A stretch of 32,423 nucleotides of DNA from Alphaproteobacteria bacterium (GCA_016735395.1 JAERRO010000004.1:1-32423); one strand, 5' to 3'. Positions 16,829 through 24,471 are shown, counted from the stretch's first letter. Numbers and translations are program-made. Notes: generated by a model not told the origin, from the sequence alone.

Positions 16829-17318
16829 AAGTCATATTTTAGGGATAGATCCGGGGCTACGGCAGACTGGATGGGCCATTTTAGAAGTAGATAAAAACTC
16901 TTTTCAGTATATATCTAGTGGCACAATAAAGTCTAGATCAGAAGACGATTTGCATAATAGATTATACACCATATATAAAGAACTAGAAAAAGTAATAGAC
17001 GAGTATCAACCTAAAGATGTTGCTATAGAAGAGACTTTTGTTAATAAAAATCCGAAGACAAGTCTTACTCTCGGGCAAACTAGAGGTGCTATTTTGACTG
17101 TTATAGGAAGTAAAGGAAAAAAACTTTTTCACTATACGGCTAATCAGATTAAAAAAATGATCACAGGATACGGACATGCAGATAAGAATGGTATCCAACA
17201 ATCGCTCAAATTCTTTTTTAAAATAGTTCCACCGTTTCAAACTAATGACGAAGCAGATGCGATAGCTATCGCCTTAACTCATTACTTTATAAATTTTAAA
17301 ACTAACGATATAATATAA
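16821..17318 (+). CDS. ruvC: Holliday junction resolvase RuvC
   Basis: 165 residues from the ATG at 16821. An upstream in-frame ATG (16791) would add 10 residues and a 38-nt overlap, but the RuvC fold begins right after the chosen start with HILGIDPGLRQTGWA. Catalytic acidic residues are in LGIDPG, AIEETF, and the C-terminal NDEADAIAIAL. RuvC cuts four-way junctions made by RecA recombination. The start overlaps the yebC stop by 8 nt. ruvA and ruvB, which usually follow, are replaced by an adenylate kinase gene. Confidence 0.94.
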   Translation: MNRSHILGIDPGLRQTGWAILEVDKNSFQYISSGTIKSRSEDDLHNRLYTIYKELEKVIDEYQPKDVAIEETFVNKNPKTSLTLGQTRGAILTVIGSKGKKLFHYTANQIKKMITGYGHADKNGIQQSLKFFFKIVPPFQTNDEADAIAIALTHYFINFKTNDII

Positions 17319-17327
17319 GGAAAATTT

Positions 17328-17927
17328 ATGAAATATGCGATTTTAATAGGAGAACCGAATTCTGGCAAATCGACATTTGCGAATCAGTTTGTCAAAATGG
17401 CGAAGGACAGAGGTCTATTTATTAGCATTTTAAAAACAGGTAACTCTATAAGAGAGTATGTTAAAAAAAATCCTAATAGTGATATAAAAGAGAAAATGAA
17501 TAGAGGCGAACTCGTTGGTAACGAAATACCTAAAGCATATATGATAGAAGAAATTAGAAAATATAATTTGCTAGAGAAAAAACCAGACTTGATTCTAATG
17601 GATGGAACTCCTAGAAATTTATCGCAGAAAGATGAGTTTAAACCTGATGTATTCGACAGATACGGATTAGAATTACATAGTATCATTTTTATATCATTGT
17701 CGGTTGAAGAAATATTTGAAAGAGCCTCTAATAGAGGACGAGACGACGATAAAGTAGAAATCGTCCGGTGTAGAATAGACAATTTTAAAAAAGATACATT
17801 ACCTATGTTAAATTATTATAAAATTACGAACGAATCTAAATTTAGAGAATTAGACGGAAAACTTCCTGTAGAGGATAAAGTCAGACTCAAGTTTATAGAT
17901 GAAATTATAAATTCAATTTTACGATAG
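17328..17927 (+). CDS. adk: Adenylate kinase, short type (divergent)
   Basis: Nucleoside monophosphate kinase of 199 residues. The P-loop is GEPNSGKST (8-16); the NMP-binding part has TGNSIRE (37-43) and RGELVGNE (59-66); DGTPRN (92-97) matches DGFPR; and RGRDDDKVEIVRCRID (136-151) matches the Arg-rich helix after a missing LID, so it is the LID-less short type typical of Alphaproteobacteria. TGD and DGFPR are altered to TGN and DGTPR, so its substrate may differ from AMP. It is 9 nt downstream of ruvC and nearly touches the convergent rnhA (4 nt gap). No other adk is visible to compare with. Confidence 0.72.
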   Translation: MKYAILIGEPNSGKSTFANQFVKMAKDRGLFISILKTGNSIREYVKKNPNSDIKEKMNRGELVGNEIPKAYMIEEIRKYNLLEKKPDLILMDGTPRNLSQKDEFKPDVFDRYGLELHSIIFISLSVEEIFERASNRGRDDDKVEIVRCRIDNFKKDTLPMLNYYKITNESKFRELDGKLPVEDKVRLKFIDEIINSILR

Positions 17928-17931
17928 AATT

Positions 17932-18420
17932 TTAATTTACAAATTTATATTTTTCTGCTTCCGTTCTAGCTATTTCATCTACTGTGTCATTATATAAATC
18001 GTTAGAATGTCCTTTGATCCAGGTTAACTTATAAGGAATATTTATCTCGGATACCTTTGAGATAACTAGATCTAATTTTTCCCATAGATCTCTATTTTTT
18101 ACAGGTTTTTTACTAGCAGTTCTCCAGTTATTAAGTTTCCAGTTTTTCAACCAAGAATCGATAGCATTTATGACATATTTTGAGTCTATAAAAAGTTCTA
18201 CATCGTCGAATTTATCTTTGTCAAAATTATTTACTAACCAATTCATAGCTTCTAAAACTGCTATAGCCTCCATTCTATTATTTGTAGTTTTACTATCTCC
18301 GCCGGATAAGATCGTCTCTTTGGAGTCAGTCGTCGGTAAAATTATAATTGCTCCCCAACCTCCTGGACCGGGATTACCTAAACAAGAACCATCCGTATAA
18401 ATTTTGATAGTCCTGTTCAT
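17932..18420 (-). CDS. rnhA: Ribonuclease HI
   Basis: 162 residues. The catalytic carboxylates are D10 (YTDGSCLGNPG), E51 (NNRMEA), D79 (FIDSKYV) and D148 (DEIA), with H138 in the WIKGHSND loop. The basic handle region, NWKLNNWRTASKKPVKNRD (93-111), is present. RNase HI removes RNA from RNA-DNA hybrids, including R-loops and primers. It lies 19 nt after a tRNA gene on the same strand and seems to share its transcript. No ribosome-binding site is obvious in that short gap. Confidence 0.96.
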   Translation of the reverse strand: MNRTIKIYTDGSCLGNPGPGGWGAIIILPTTDSKETILSGGDSKTTNNRMEAIAVLEAMNWLVNNFDKDKFDDVELFIDSKYVINAIDSWLKNWKLNNWRTASKKPVKNRDLWEKLDLVISKVSEINIPYKLTWIKGHSNDLYNDTVDEIARTEAEKYKFVN

Positions 18421-18439
18421 ATTTTATCTTATCAAATGA

Positions 18440-18516
18440 TGGTGGGGTTGGAAGGACTCGAACCTACGACCGATCCGTTATGAGCGGATAGCTCTAACCA
18501 ACTGAGCTACAACCCC
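18440..18516 (-). tRNA. tRNA with CAT anticodon (elongator Met, or Ile2)
   Basis: A 77-nt cloverleaf: acceptor GGGGTTG/CAACCCC, D arm GCTC/GAGC, anticodon stem ATCCG/CGGAT around CTCATAA, T arm GTAGG with TTCGAGT, discriminator A and an encoded CCA. The paired first position and the absence of the three G-C pairs in the anticodon stem exclude the initiator tRNA. Sequence alone does not separate elongator Met from the Ile2 tRNA whose C34 is changed to lysidine. It is wedged 7 nt after a protein gene and 19 nt before rnhA, all on the same strand. Confidence 0.93.
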
Positions 18517-18523
18517 GTATTAA

Positions 18524-19333
18524 TTATAGAGTACACGATTTTAATTTATTTTCAAATTTTTTCTTAGGAAATCTTATGTCTTTATTTTTATTCATATTTT
18601 GCAAGCAAGTCTTAATTTTAGAATCCGTCAATTTTTTAATATCTTCTACGGATATATAAACCTCATATGAGTTTATCTCCAATATATCATTTTTACTTAT
18701 AAATTCTAAATTGAGACTAGACAGACAACAGGCTGGACAACTAGAAATATCCCCATAGAGTTTTCTATATAGAGTTTTATTGCCGTTCTCGAATAATAGA
18801 TTTTCCCAAGTCTGATTTACTATTACTTTTATTTTGTTATCTACTAGAAAAATTTTATCTATACCTCCGTTACAACGGTTCCCAACTGGAGTCAAACTGT
18901 AAAAGGTTATAATATCGTCAGAACTATGTACATTAATTACTTGTGAAAAAGTCCCGTCTGCTACATTATTTTGCCAAAAAATATGATAGACTTTATTGTC
19001 GTTTAATTGTAAAACATTTTTGTGGATAAATAATCTAGTCTCTTTATGTTTCAGTTTATAGACTTTAAATTTTCTTAGATATACTATATCTCCTTCTATT
19101 TTTTGTCTACATTCTTTTAAAATTTGAGTAGATTCGTGTAGTCTATTGGGAATAAAGGAACCGTCACGAGTAATTTTATTGTTGCTAAATATAATATGAG
19201 AACAAAATCCTTCTGCTATGATGGCTATTTTAGATTTTTTTTGTTCGATGGTTGTAGTTATTATAACGACTATTATGATACAAAGAACTAAACTTAATCC
19301 TATTATATTTTTTAGAGTTTTATTTTTTTTCAT
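18524..19333 (-). CDS. Unknown envelope protein, membrane-anchored and Cys-rich
   Basis: 269 residues, no family recognised. A Lys-rich start and one hydrophobic segment (about 10-29) suggest a signal anchor with the rest in the periplasm. The outer part has eight cysteines (44, 75, 154, 199, 202, 203, 243, 267), including a CPACC cluster, so disulfides or metal binding are plausible. The body is rich in Lys, Asn and Ile with beta-strand-like alternation and no repeats. It begins 17 nt after the beta-barrel gene upstream and ends 7 nt before the CAT tRNA, so it probably belongs to the same transcript; a functional link with the barrel protein is possible but not shown. Confidence 0.6.
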   Translation of the reverse strand: MKKNKTLKNIIGLSLVLCIIIVVIITTTIEQKKSKIAIIAEGFCSHIIFSNNKITRDGSFIPNRLHESTQILKECRQKIEGDIVYLRKFKVYKLKHKETRLFIHKNVLQLNDNKVYHIFWQNNVADGTFSQVINVHSSDDIITFYSLTPVGNRCNGGIDKIFLVDNKIKVIVNQTWENLLFENGNKTLYRKLYGDISSCPACCLSSLNLEFISKNDILEINSYEVYISVEDIKKLTDSKIKTCLQNMNKNKDIRFPKKKFENKLKSCTL

Positions 19334-19350
19334 ATAGATCGACCATATAA

Positions 19351-20604
19351 TTAGTAAAATATATAATACATTCCTACAGAGATGCTATTATTTTTGGAAT
19401 TGATTTTATCGACCATATTGTTATATTCTGTTGTTCCATTAATTTTATACAATATAGAATCCCCATTTCGAACTTGATATTTGTCATATGCTCCGCTCAG
19501 ATAGACACCGACTTTTTTAGAGTCTATCATTGCAAGTCTCAATGTTCCAGCTATATGAATTAGGTTTCCTTCGTCTGCTGTATCGATATAAGACGGATTT
19601 TGTTCATAGTCGGCATCCCTAGTATGTAATATACCTGTGTTTGTAAATTCTTGAACTAGTCCATATGCGATGTCTAGAGTAAACATTCCAGTTTCTGAGA
19701 AAAGATAATCGAACTGCATTCCAAATAGTAATATATTAAAGTCCATATCAGACGATAATGTATCTCCTAGTTTTTTGGTCGAAATAATTGTACCACTAGT
19801 ATCCAAGCCAAAAGTCATTGTATCGTACATAGTCAGATCTTGTTGTGTCCTTTTGTATCCAACATAAGGGGTTAAAAAAACTGTGTTATCGTCTTCATAT
19901 AGTTGAAATTCTATTCCTACTTTTCCTTCTGCCTCGATAATATATCCTCTAGCTTTTCCTATACCTATATACAGCAAACTGTTTGTGACATCGTCGTTTG
20001 TCCCTTCACCATTAGAACTAGAACCCATAGATCCTGATCCTTGTAGAACTAGTCTACTTCCAAATAGAAACGGTAATCTCAAATCTAACTTCAGTTCCGG
20101 TGCCTTAAATACCAGGTTATCAAATTTTGTGATAGACCCAGACATATCGTAGTCCAAGAATTGAGCGACATCAGTAGAAGTAACTTTTAGACCTAATCCG
20201 AAGATACTGTTTGGTTTATAACGATTTCTCTCCTTAGTTTCTTCTGCCCTAATTCTCTTCATTTCAGCCTTATTCCTTTTGATCCTTTCGTCCTCAATAT
20301 TCTTTGCCTTAATTTTTTCTGCCTTAGCCTTCTCTGCTTCAAGCTTTTTAGCCTTTATCTTTTCTGCTTTAATTTTTTCTTTCTCTGCTTTAATTTTTTC
20401 TTTTTCTGCTTTTTTCTTCGCTTTAATTTCCTCTTCCGTAAGTTCTTTCTTTATATTAGTTATGACTTTTATTCTGTCTACTTTTACTTTGTCTGTCTTT
20501 ACTAATTCTCTAAATCCTTGTTTTTCGGTGGCACCATTTACAGAATAGGAAAAAAAACTAACTACGAAAATAGATGAAATAAATAAACTATTAAGAAATT
20601 TCAT
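19351..20604 (-). CDS. Outer-membrane beta-barrel protein with TolA-like coiled-coil arm
   Basis: 417 residues. A signal peptide (about 1-24, FFSYSVNG) is followed by a charged helix-forming stretch (about 52-128) built from repeats like KIKAEKE and KAEKIKAKK, then about 287 residues with the alternating pattern of a transmembrane beta-barrel. The protein ends in GMYYIFY, with the terminal aromatic expected of a BAM-recognised beta-signal. The order (periplasmic coiled coil first, barrel last) suggests an outer-membrane protein with an arm reaching to peptidoglycan or an inner-membrane partner. I cannot assign a family. It has a strong promoter of its own and is the first gene of a run that includes the Cys-rich protein, a tRNA and rnhA. 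Confidence 0.7.
   Translation of the reverse strand: MKFLNSLFISSIFVVSFFSYSVNGATEKQGFRELVKTDKVKVDRIKVITNIKKELTEEEIKAKKKAEKEKIKAEKEKIKAEKIKAKKLEAEKAKAEKIKAKNIEDERIKRNKAEMKRIRAEETKERNRYKPNSIFGLGLKVTSTDVAQFLDYDMSGSITKFDNLVFKAPELKLDLRLPFLFGSRLVLQGSGSMGSSSNGEGTNDDVTNSLLYIGIGKARGYIIEAEGKVGIEFQLYEDDNTVFLTPYVGYKRTQQDLTMYDTMTFGLDTSGTIISTKKLGDTLSSDMDFNILLFGMQFDYLFSETGMFTLDIAYGLVQEFTNTGILHTRDADYEQNPSYIDTADEGNLIHIAGTLRLAMIDSKKVGVYLSGAYDKYQVRNGDSILYKINGTTEYNNMVDKINSKNNSISVGMYYIFY
20366..20407 (-). repeat. Tandem 21-bp repeat coding for the Lys/Glu coiled coil
   Basis: Two neighbouring 21-bp units (20366-20386 and 20387-20407) differ by one base and encode the heptad-like KIKAEKE. Looser copies continue on both sides. 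The repeat makes the arm length prone to change by slippage. Confidence 0.7.
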
Positions 20605-20633
20605 AAACGATGCCTTTTATTAGATAATATTCT

Positions 20634-20662
20634 ATTATAACACTTTATATGAAAATGTACAA
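20634..20662 (-). promoter_or_regulatory. Predicted sigma-70 promoter of the beta-barrel gene
   Basis: On the minus strand: -35 TTGTAC (20662-20657), 17-bp spacer, -10 TATAAT (20639-20634). The leader would be about 23 nt with an AAAGGC-like ribosome-binding site. Confidence 0.65.
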
Positions 20663-20681
20663 CAAAAATTTACTGGCAAAT

Positions 20682-21146
20682 TTAGAATGGAATCTCGTCG
20701 TCTCCGGCAGAATCATTTCCGATGTTACCCTCTGGACTTTTACTCACAGGGTTACTATTTTTGTTATTTCCAGAGAATTCGCTTCCTCCGTCATGTCTAT
20801 CCAACATTAAGAAAGTAGAATTACCGCCTCCCGACAGGACTACTTCTGAAGAGGTCCTTTTAGTCCCTGCATCGTCTGTCCATTGTCTGTATCGCATAGA
20901 ACCTTCTATGTAAACTTTCATACCTTTCTTTAAATATTTTTCGATCACACCTACGAGTCCAGGAATAAATACGACTACTCTGTGCCATTCGGTTTTGTCC
21001 CGTCGTTCTCCAGAACTTTTGTCGATCCAATTTTCTGATGTTGCTACTGAAAAAGATGCTATCTGCAGGTTATCTTTCGTAGATCTTATTTCTGGGTCGC
21101 CACCTAGATTTCCTATTATAGTTATTTTGTTTATACTTCCGGCCAT
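20682..21146 (-). CDS. ssb: Single-stranded DNA-binding protein
   Basis: 154 residues. The N-terminal OB fold (about 1-110) has the typical NKITIIGNLGGDPEIR and FSVATSENW, and KTEWHRVVVF. A Gly/Asn/Ser linker leads to the acidic tip DDEIPF, which recruits partner proteins such as RecO, PriA and exonuclease I. An AAAGGA ribosome-binding site precedes the ATG. It lies 65 nt after the histone-H1-like gene on the same strand. Confidence 0.97.
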   Translation of the reverse strand: MAGSINKITIIGNLGGDPEIRSTKDNLQIASFSVATSENWIDKSSGERRDKTEWHRVVVFIPGLVGVIEKYLKKGMKVYIEGSMRYRQWTDDAGTKRTSSEVVLSGGGNSTFLMLDRHDGGSEFSGNNKNSNPVSKSPEGNIGNDSAGDDEIPF

Positions 21147-21211
21147 AATTTTTCCTTTAAGTTGATTATTTATTGTTTAGATTGTGGTATATATAGAAAA
21201 TAAAAGCAAGT

Positions 21212-21616
21212 CTATTTTTTGGCTTGTGTTGCTTTCTTAGCTACAGGTTTCTTCTTTGATGTAACAGCTTTTTTTGACACGGTAGTTTTTTTAGCTACGG
21301 CTTTCTTTTTCGGTGTCGTTTTACTAGTAAATTGAGAACTATCCTGCATAACTTTAGATAATACGGCACACATAGTATCTTTAAATTCCTTTATAGTCGG
21401 GAGAGAACTCTTCTTATTATTTTTCGAAGGTGAAGACGATTTCATAATAGTTTCTAAAGTTATATTAATTTTATTAACGAGATCTGAAACATAGTTGCTA
21501 TTTTCATTTGCAGTCGGTTTCTTTACTATATCCTTTTTCGACATTGTCTTTTTAGGACGATTCTTCTCCGTCAAAGGTTTTTTAGTATTTGTAGTTTTCT
21601 TTACGGGTGTATTCAT
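21212..21616 (-). CDS. Lys-rich histone-H1-like / nucleoid protein
   Basis: 134 residues. Both ends are basic and disordered: an N-terminal Lys/Thr/Pro-rich arm (1-38) and a C-terminal tail (about 100-134) of repeats such as KKKAVAKKTT, AVTSKKK and PVAKKAT, much like bacterial histone H1 homologues (Hc2, AlgP) and the PhaF tail. A central segment (about 40-98), with NYVSDLVNKINITLETIM and EFKDTMCAVLSKVMQ, is predicted as two amphipathic helices, which could be a dimerising or phasin-like domain. DNA compaction is the likely role; a phasin of the PhaF type is the alternative. It has its own promoter and ribosome-binding site (AGGAG). Confidence 0.6.
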   Translation of the reverse strand: MNTPVKKTTNTKKPLTEKNRPKKTMSKKDIVKKPTANENSNYVSDLVNKINITLETIMKSSSPSKNNKKSSLPTIKEFKDTMCAVLSKVMQDSSQFTSKTTPKKKAVAKKTTVSKKAVTSKKKPVAKKATQAKK

Positions 21617-21640
21617 AGATATCTCCTAGATTGATAATAA

Positions 21641-21669
21641 CCTATATAATAGGATAAAATAAAAGTCAA
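21641..21669 (-). promoter_or_regulatory. Predicted promoter of the H1-like gene
   Basis: On the minus strand: -35 TTGACT (21669-21664), 17-bp spacer, weak -10 TATAGG (21646-21641). AGGAG lies just before the ATG. Confidence 0.4.
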
Positions 21670-21719
21670 TAGAAAATTTTATTGGATCTCGTTCAAATTA
21701 TATTACTGTATAAGTTCAA

Positions 21720-22508
21720 TCAATTTTGCCATTGTACTATTAGATCATCTCCACATTTTTTTAACCATCTTTTGACATCGTCCACAGATCTTTCTTCTTC
21801 GTTATATATAGAGTTTACTAGAATCCAAAAATCTTTTTGATGATGGGCATGAACTAGATGAGACACTTCGTGTGCTATAACATATTCTAGAACTCGTCTC
21901 GGTGCTAGGACAAGAACTTCTGATATTTTTATTTTCATATTATTACTTTGACAGTTTCCCCAACAGGAAGTAAAGCCGGCGATCTTTAATTCTACGGGAG
22001 TTTTTATATCGATGTCTTTTAAAAACTTATTCATAATCGACAAACTAGATGTATACAAAAGTTCTCGTAATTGTCGACGAAGCATTCTGTCAAAATGTTG
22101 TGTTCTAGAAAAGATATAGACGGCTTTACATTTTCCGTCGTCTAATATATAAGACCTTTTGTCCGTCCTATTTTCTAGGTGTATGTTAAAGGGTTCTCCT
22201 AATAAAGATAATACTTTTTTCTCTGCTAAAGGTAGATGACATAAAAGGATTCTTTTACTAAAAACACTTTTTATCCACCCTTGATTTAGATTCCAGAATT
22301 TCTCTAGTTGAAGCAAATTAAAATTAGACTCCCTCATTGAGACTGCGACGACAACCGCATTATGTTTAATAGACAATTTCATTTTTTTAGTTTTGAAAAG
22401 ATTTTGTTTAGTATATTTTACAGAAACTTTGACCTCGTGAATTGTACCTTTGGCATCCACTATTTCGATAGATTCTGGAAGGACTGTTTGAAAAATATTA
22501 TTAGCCAT
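21720..22508 (-). CDS. YgjP-like zinc metallopeptidase (DUF45, M48-type)
   Basis: 262 residues from the ATG at 22508. The zinc motif is HEVSH (H213, E214, H217) with a further His in HHQKDFW (about 222-226), and the family block WGNCQS lies about 20 residues before it. The protein has no membrane segment. The YgjP family's substrate is not established. I reject the TTG at 22544 as start because that hexamer looks like the -35 box of the gene's own promoter. The predicted -10 ends 7 nt before the ATG, so the mRNA would be leaderless. It diverges from the U32 gene. Confidence 0.82.
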   Translation of the reverse strand: MANNIFQTVLPESIEIVDAKGTIHEVKVSVKYTKQNLFKTKKMKLSIKHNAVVVAVSMRESNFNLLQLEKFWNLNQGWIKSVFSKRILLCHLPLAEKKVLSLLGEPFNIHLENRTDKRSYILDDGKCKAVYIFSRTQHFDRMLRRQLRELLYTSSLSIMNKFLKDIDIKTPVELKIAGFTSCWGNCQSNNMKIKISEVLVLAPRRVLEYVIAHEVSHLVHAHHQKDFWILVNSIYNEEERSVDDVKRWLKKCGDDLIVQWQN

Positions 22509-22515
22509 ATTATTG

Positions 22516-22567
22516 ATTTTATACTTATTATTAAATATTTGCAAATATAAAGTATTTAGATTATGTT
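22516..22567. promoter_or_regulatory. Divergent promoter pair sharing one palindromic -35 box
   Basis: TTGCAA at 22539-22544 is its own reverse complement. To the right, a 17-bp spacer leads to -10 TATGTT (22562-22567) and the U32 ATG 6 nt later. To the left, a 17-bp spacer leads to -10 TAAAAT (22521-22516, minus strand) and the metallopeptidase ATG 7 nt later. Neither gene has a ribosome-binding site. Confidence 0.5.
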
Positions 22568-22573
22568 TTTTGA

Positions 22574-23926
22574 ATGATTAAGAAAAAACCTATATTGTTA
22601 TCTCCTGCGGGAACATTAGAAGGATTAAAAACTGCAATTTTATATGGTGCTGATGCTGTCTATTGCGGTCTACCGACTTTTTCTCTTCGTAAGAGATCTG
22701 GAATGACTCTAGAAGATATCAAGGCGGGAGTAAAATTTGTTCACAATTCTAATAAAAAAATCTATATAGCTCTCAATTTATTCGCACAGGAAAAAGATTT
22801 TGCAGTTTTACCCAAAACATTAGAGCTGATCGGAGATCTAAATGTCGACGGTATTATCATAGCGGACCCCGCAATTTTTGATCTAGTAAAAACTCACTTA
22901 CCGAACATCGATATCCATATTTCTACACAGGCTAATGTAAACTCTTCTTTGGGAGTTCATTTTTGGAAAAAAATGGGGGCAACATTATGTGTATTAGCTA
23001 GAGAAGTTAGTTTTGAAGAATTTAAAGAGATAAGAAGAAAATGTCCAGATATAAAACTAGAAATTTTTGTTCACGGAGCTATGTGTATGGCATATTCTGG
23101 ACGATGTTTATTGTCTAATTTTATGGAAGGAAGATTCTCTAATAAAGGACACTGTTCTAATGAGTGTAGAAAAAAATATACCACCTATATTAAAAGAGAA
23201 GATAGTGAAGAATTGTATCCTTTAATTGAAGACGACGATACGACTCAACGGGGTTCGTCGATTATGAATTCTAAAGATCTATGTTTAATGCCACATATAA
23301 AAGAGATAATAGAAAGCGGAGTCGATGCAGTTAAAATCGAGGGCAGAACTAAAAGTGAGTATTATGTCGGGTTGACTACCTATGCATATAGACAAGCCAT
23401 AGATTCATATTTTAATAGTCCCGTTAACTTCGACTTTAAACCTTTTATGAAGATATTAGACACATTACAAAATAGAGGATATACTACTGCTTTTTTCAAT
23501 AATAGTGGTGCCGATAAATCACAATTTTATGATTCAACTTCTTCTATTTCATCTATGAGAGTAGTCGGGGTCGTGAATTTATTCTCTGAAGAAGGGCTAG
23601 AACTAATATTAAAAAATTATGTAGAAATCGATGATATAATACATTTTATAGTCCCTAGACAAAATAAAAAAATATCGATAAAGTTAGAGAGAATAATAAA
23701 TTATCGAAACAAAAAAGATGTAGAAAAATTATCAGCTGGAGCAGATGGTGCTTCTATTTTTATACCGTTTTCTATCTTTACGGAACAGTTAGATATTAGC
23801 ACAGAAGATATAAAAAAATTATTACCTACTTTAACTTTAGCACAAAAAGAATTTCCTTTAACGGATCTCGAGGAGGATTTTTTATCTCGTCGTCAAAAAG
23901 AATTTATACAAGAAAATAAAATTTAA
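22574..23926 (+). CDS. Peptidase U32 family protein (TrhP/YegQ-like)
   Basis: 450 residues. The N-terminal TIM-barrel-like domain starts with LLSPAGTLEGLKTAILYGADAVY-like family sequence. The U32 signature is around residues 164-180 (FVHGAMCMAYSGRCLLSNF), with GHCSNECR after it, supplying the four Cys expected to bind an iron-sulfur cluster. KIEGRTKSEYY is also conserved. Despite the name, well-studied members act in RNA hydroxylation: TrhP at tRNA U34, RlhA on 23S rRNA. Length and layout fit TrhP best, but the target is not provable here. Expressed from a divergent, apparently leaderless promoter; its 3' end overlaps the convergent merR gene by 4 nt. Confidence 0.85.
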   Translation: MIKKKPILLSPAGTLEGLKTAILYGADAVYCGLPTFSLRKRSGMTLEDIKAGVKFVHNSNKKIYIALNLFAQEKDFAVLPKTLELIGDLNVDGIIIADPAIFDLVKTHLPNIDIHISTQANVNSSLGVHFWKKMGATLCVLAREVSFEEFKEIRRKCPDIKLEIFVHGAMCMAYSGRCLLSNFMEGRFSNKGHCSNECRKKYTTYIKREDSEELYPLIEDDDTTQRGSSIMNSKDLCLMPHIKEIIESGVDAVKIEGRTKSEYYVGLTTYAYRQAIDSYFNSPVNFDFKPFMKILDTLQNRGYTTAFFNNSGADKSQFYDSTSSISSMRVVGVVNLFSEEGLELILKNYVEIDDIIHFIVPRQNKKISIKLERIINYRNKKDVEKLSAGADGASIFIPFSIFTEQLDISTEDIKKLLPTLTLAQKEFPLTDLEEDFLSRRQKEFIQENKI

Positions 23927-24471
23927 AGTTCTGCAATTAACTGTTTCATATCGTCAGAGATTTTTTTAAGTTTATCTAGAGACTCATTCATATCGCCGTC
24001 GTTGTTAACATATCTACTATTTTCTGTGATATTACTGCTAAAGTCTTTAGTATCGTTATCATCTTCGATTTTTATATTTAAAAATTCTGTTTTTACATCT
24101 TCGTTATATGTAGTTTCTTCAGTATCTAATTTGGTATAATGTTCCTCTATTTTTCCATCGAAATTATCGCCAAGATATTCATTTACTGTATCGACGGTTT
24201 TTTTTGTTATAGCTTCATCAAAATTATTAACGGGGTCTAAATTTTTTTTGATATGTAAAACTGCTTCCGCTGTAGTCATCCCTTTAATATATAATAGGGA
24301 CTTGATAAATTTAACTAGATCTATAGTTTCTTCGTTATAAAATCTTCTACCGTTTCTATCTTTTATAGGGGATAGCATCGTAAAATTTTTTTCCCAAAAT
24401 CTGATTGTGTGCGACGAGACCCCTACCATCTTCGCGACTTTAGTAATAGACAGAACTTTATTATCAGTCAT
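23923..24471 (-). CDS. MerR-family transcriptional regulator
   Basis: 182 residues. The winged helix-turn-helix is at 6-75: SITKVAKMVGVSSHTIRFWE, then GRRFYNEETIDLVKFIKSLL and KGMTTAEAVLHIKK. The C-terminal half is acidic with a final helix and has no Cys pattern for metal sensing. Its place directly after ihfA (8-nt overlap) in plsX-fabH-ihfA-merR is conserved in Alphaproteobacteria, so it may regulate fatty-acid or envelope genes; the target is not known to me. Confidence 0.85.
   Translation of the reverse strand: MTDNKVLSITKVAKMVGVSSHTIRFWEKNFTMLSPIKDRNGRRFYNEETIDLVKFIKSLLYIKGMTTAEAVLHIKKNLDPVNNFDEAITKKTVDTVNEYLGDNFDGKIEEHYTKLDTEETTYNEDVKTEFLNIKIEDDNDTKDFSSNITENSRYVNNDGDMNESLDKLKKISDDMKQLIAEL

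Noticed and set aside
18440-18516. Initiator tRNA-Met
   Set aside because: The first base pair is G-C and the anticodon stem has no run of three G-C pairs.
20279-20548. Plus-strand ORF rich in Phe, Ser and Leu opposite the coiled coil
   Set aside because: It is the mirror of the Lys/Glu-rich repeats on the minus strand and has no ribosome-binding site.
22509-22544. TTG start adding 12 residues to the YgjP-like protease
   Set aside because: The TTG is part of the TTGCAA -35 box; the ATG at 22508 agrees with the predicted promoter and the family N-terminus.
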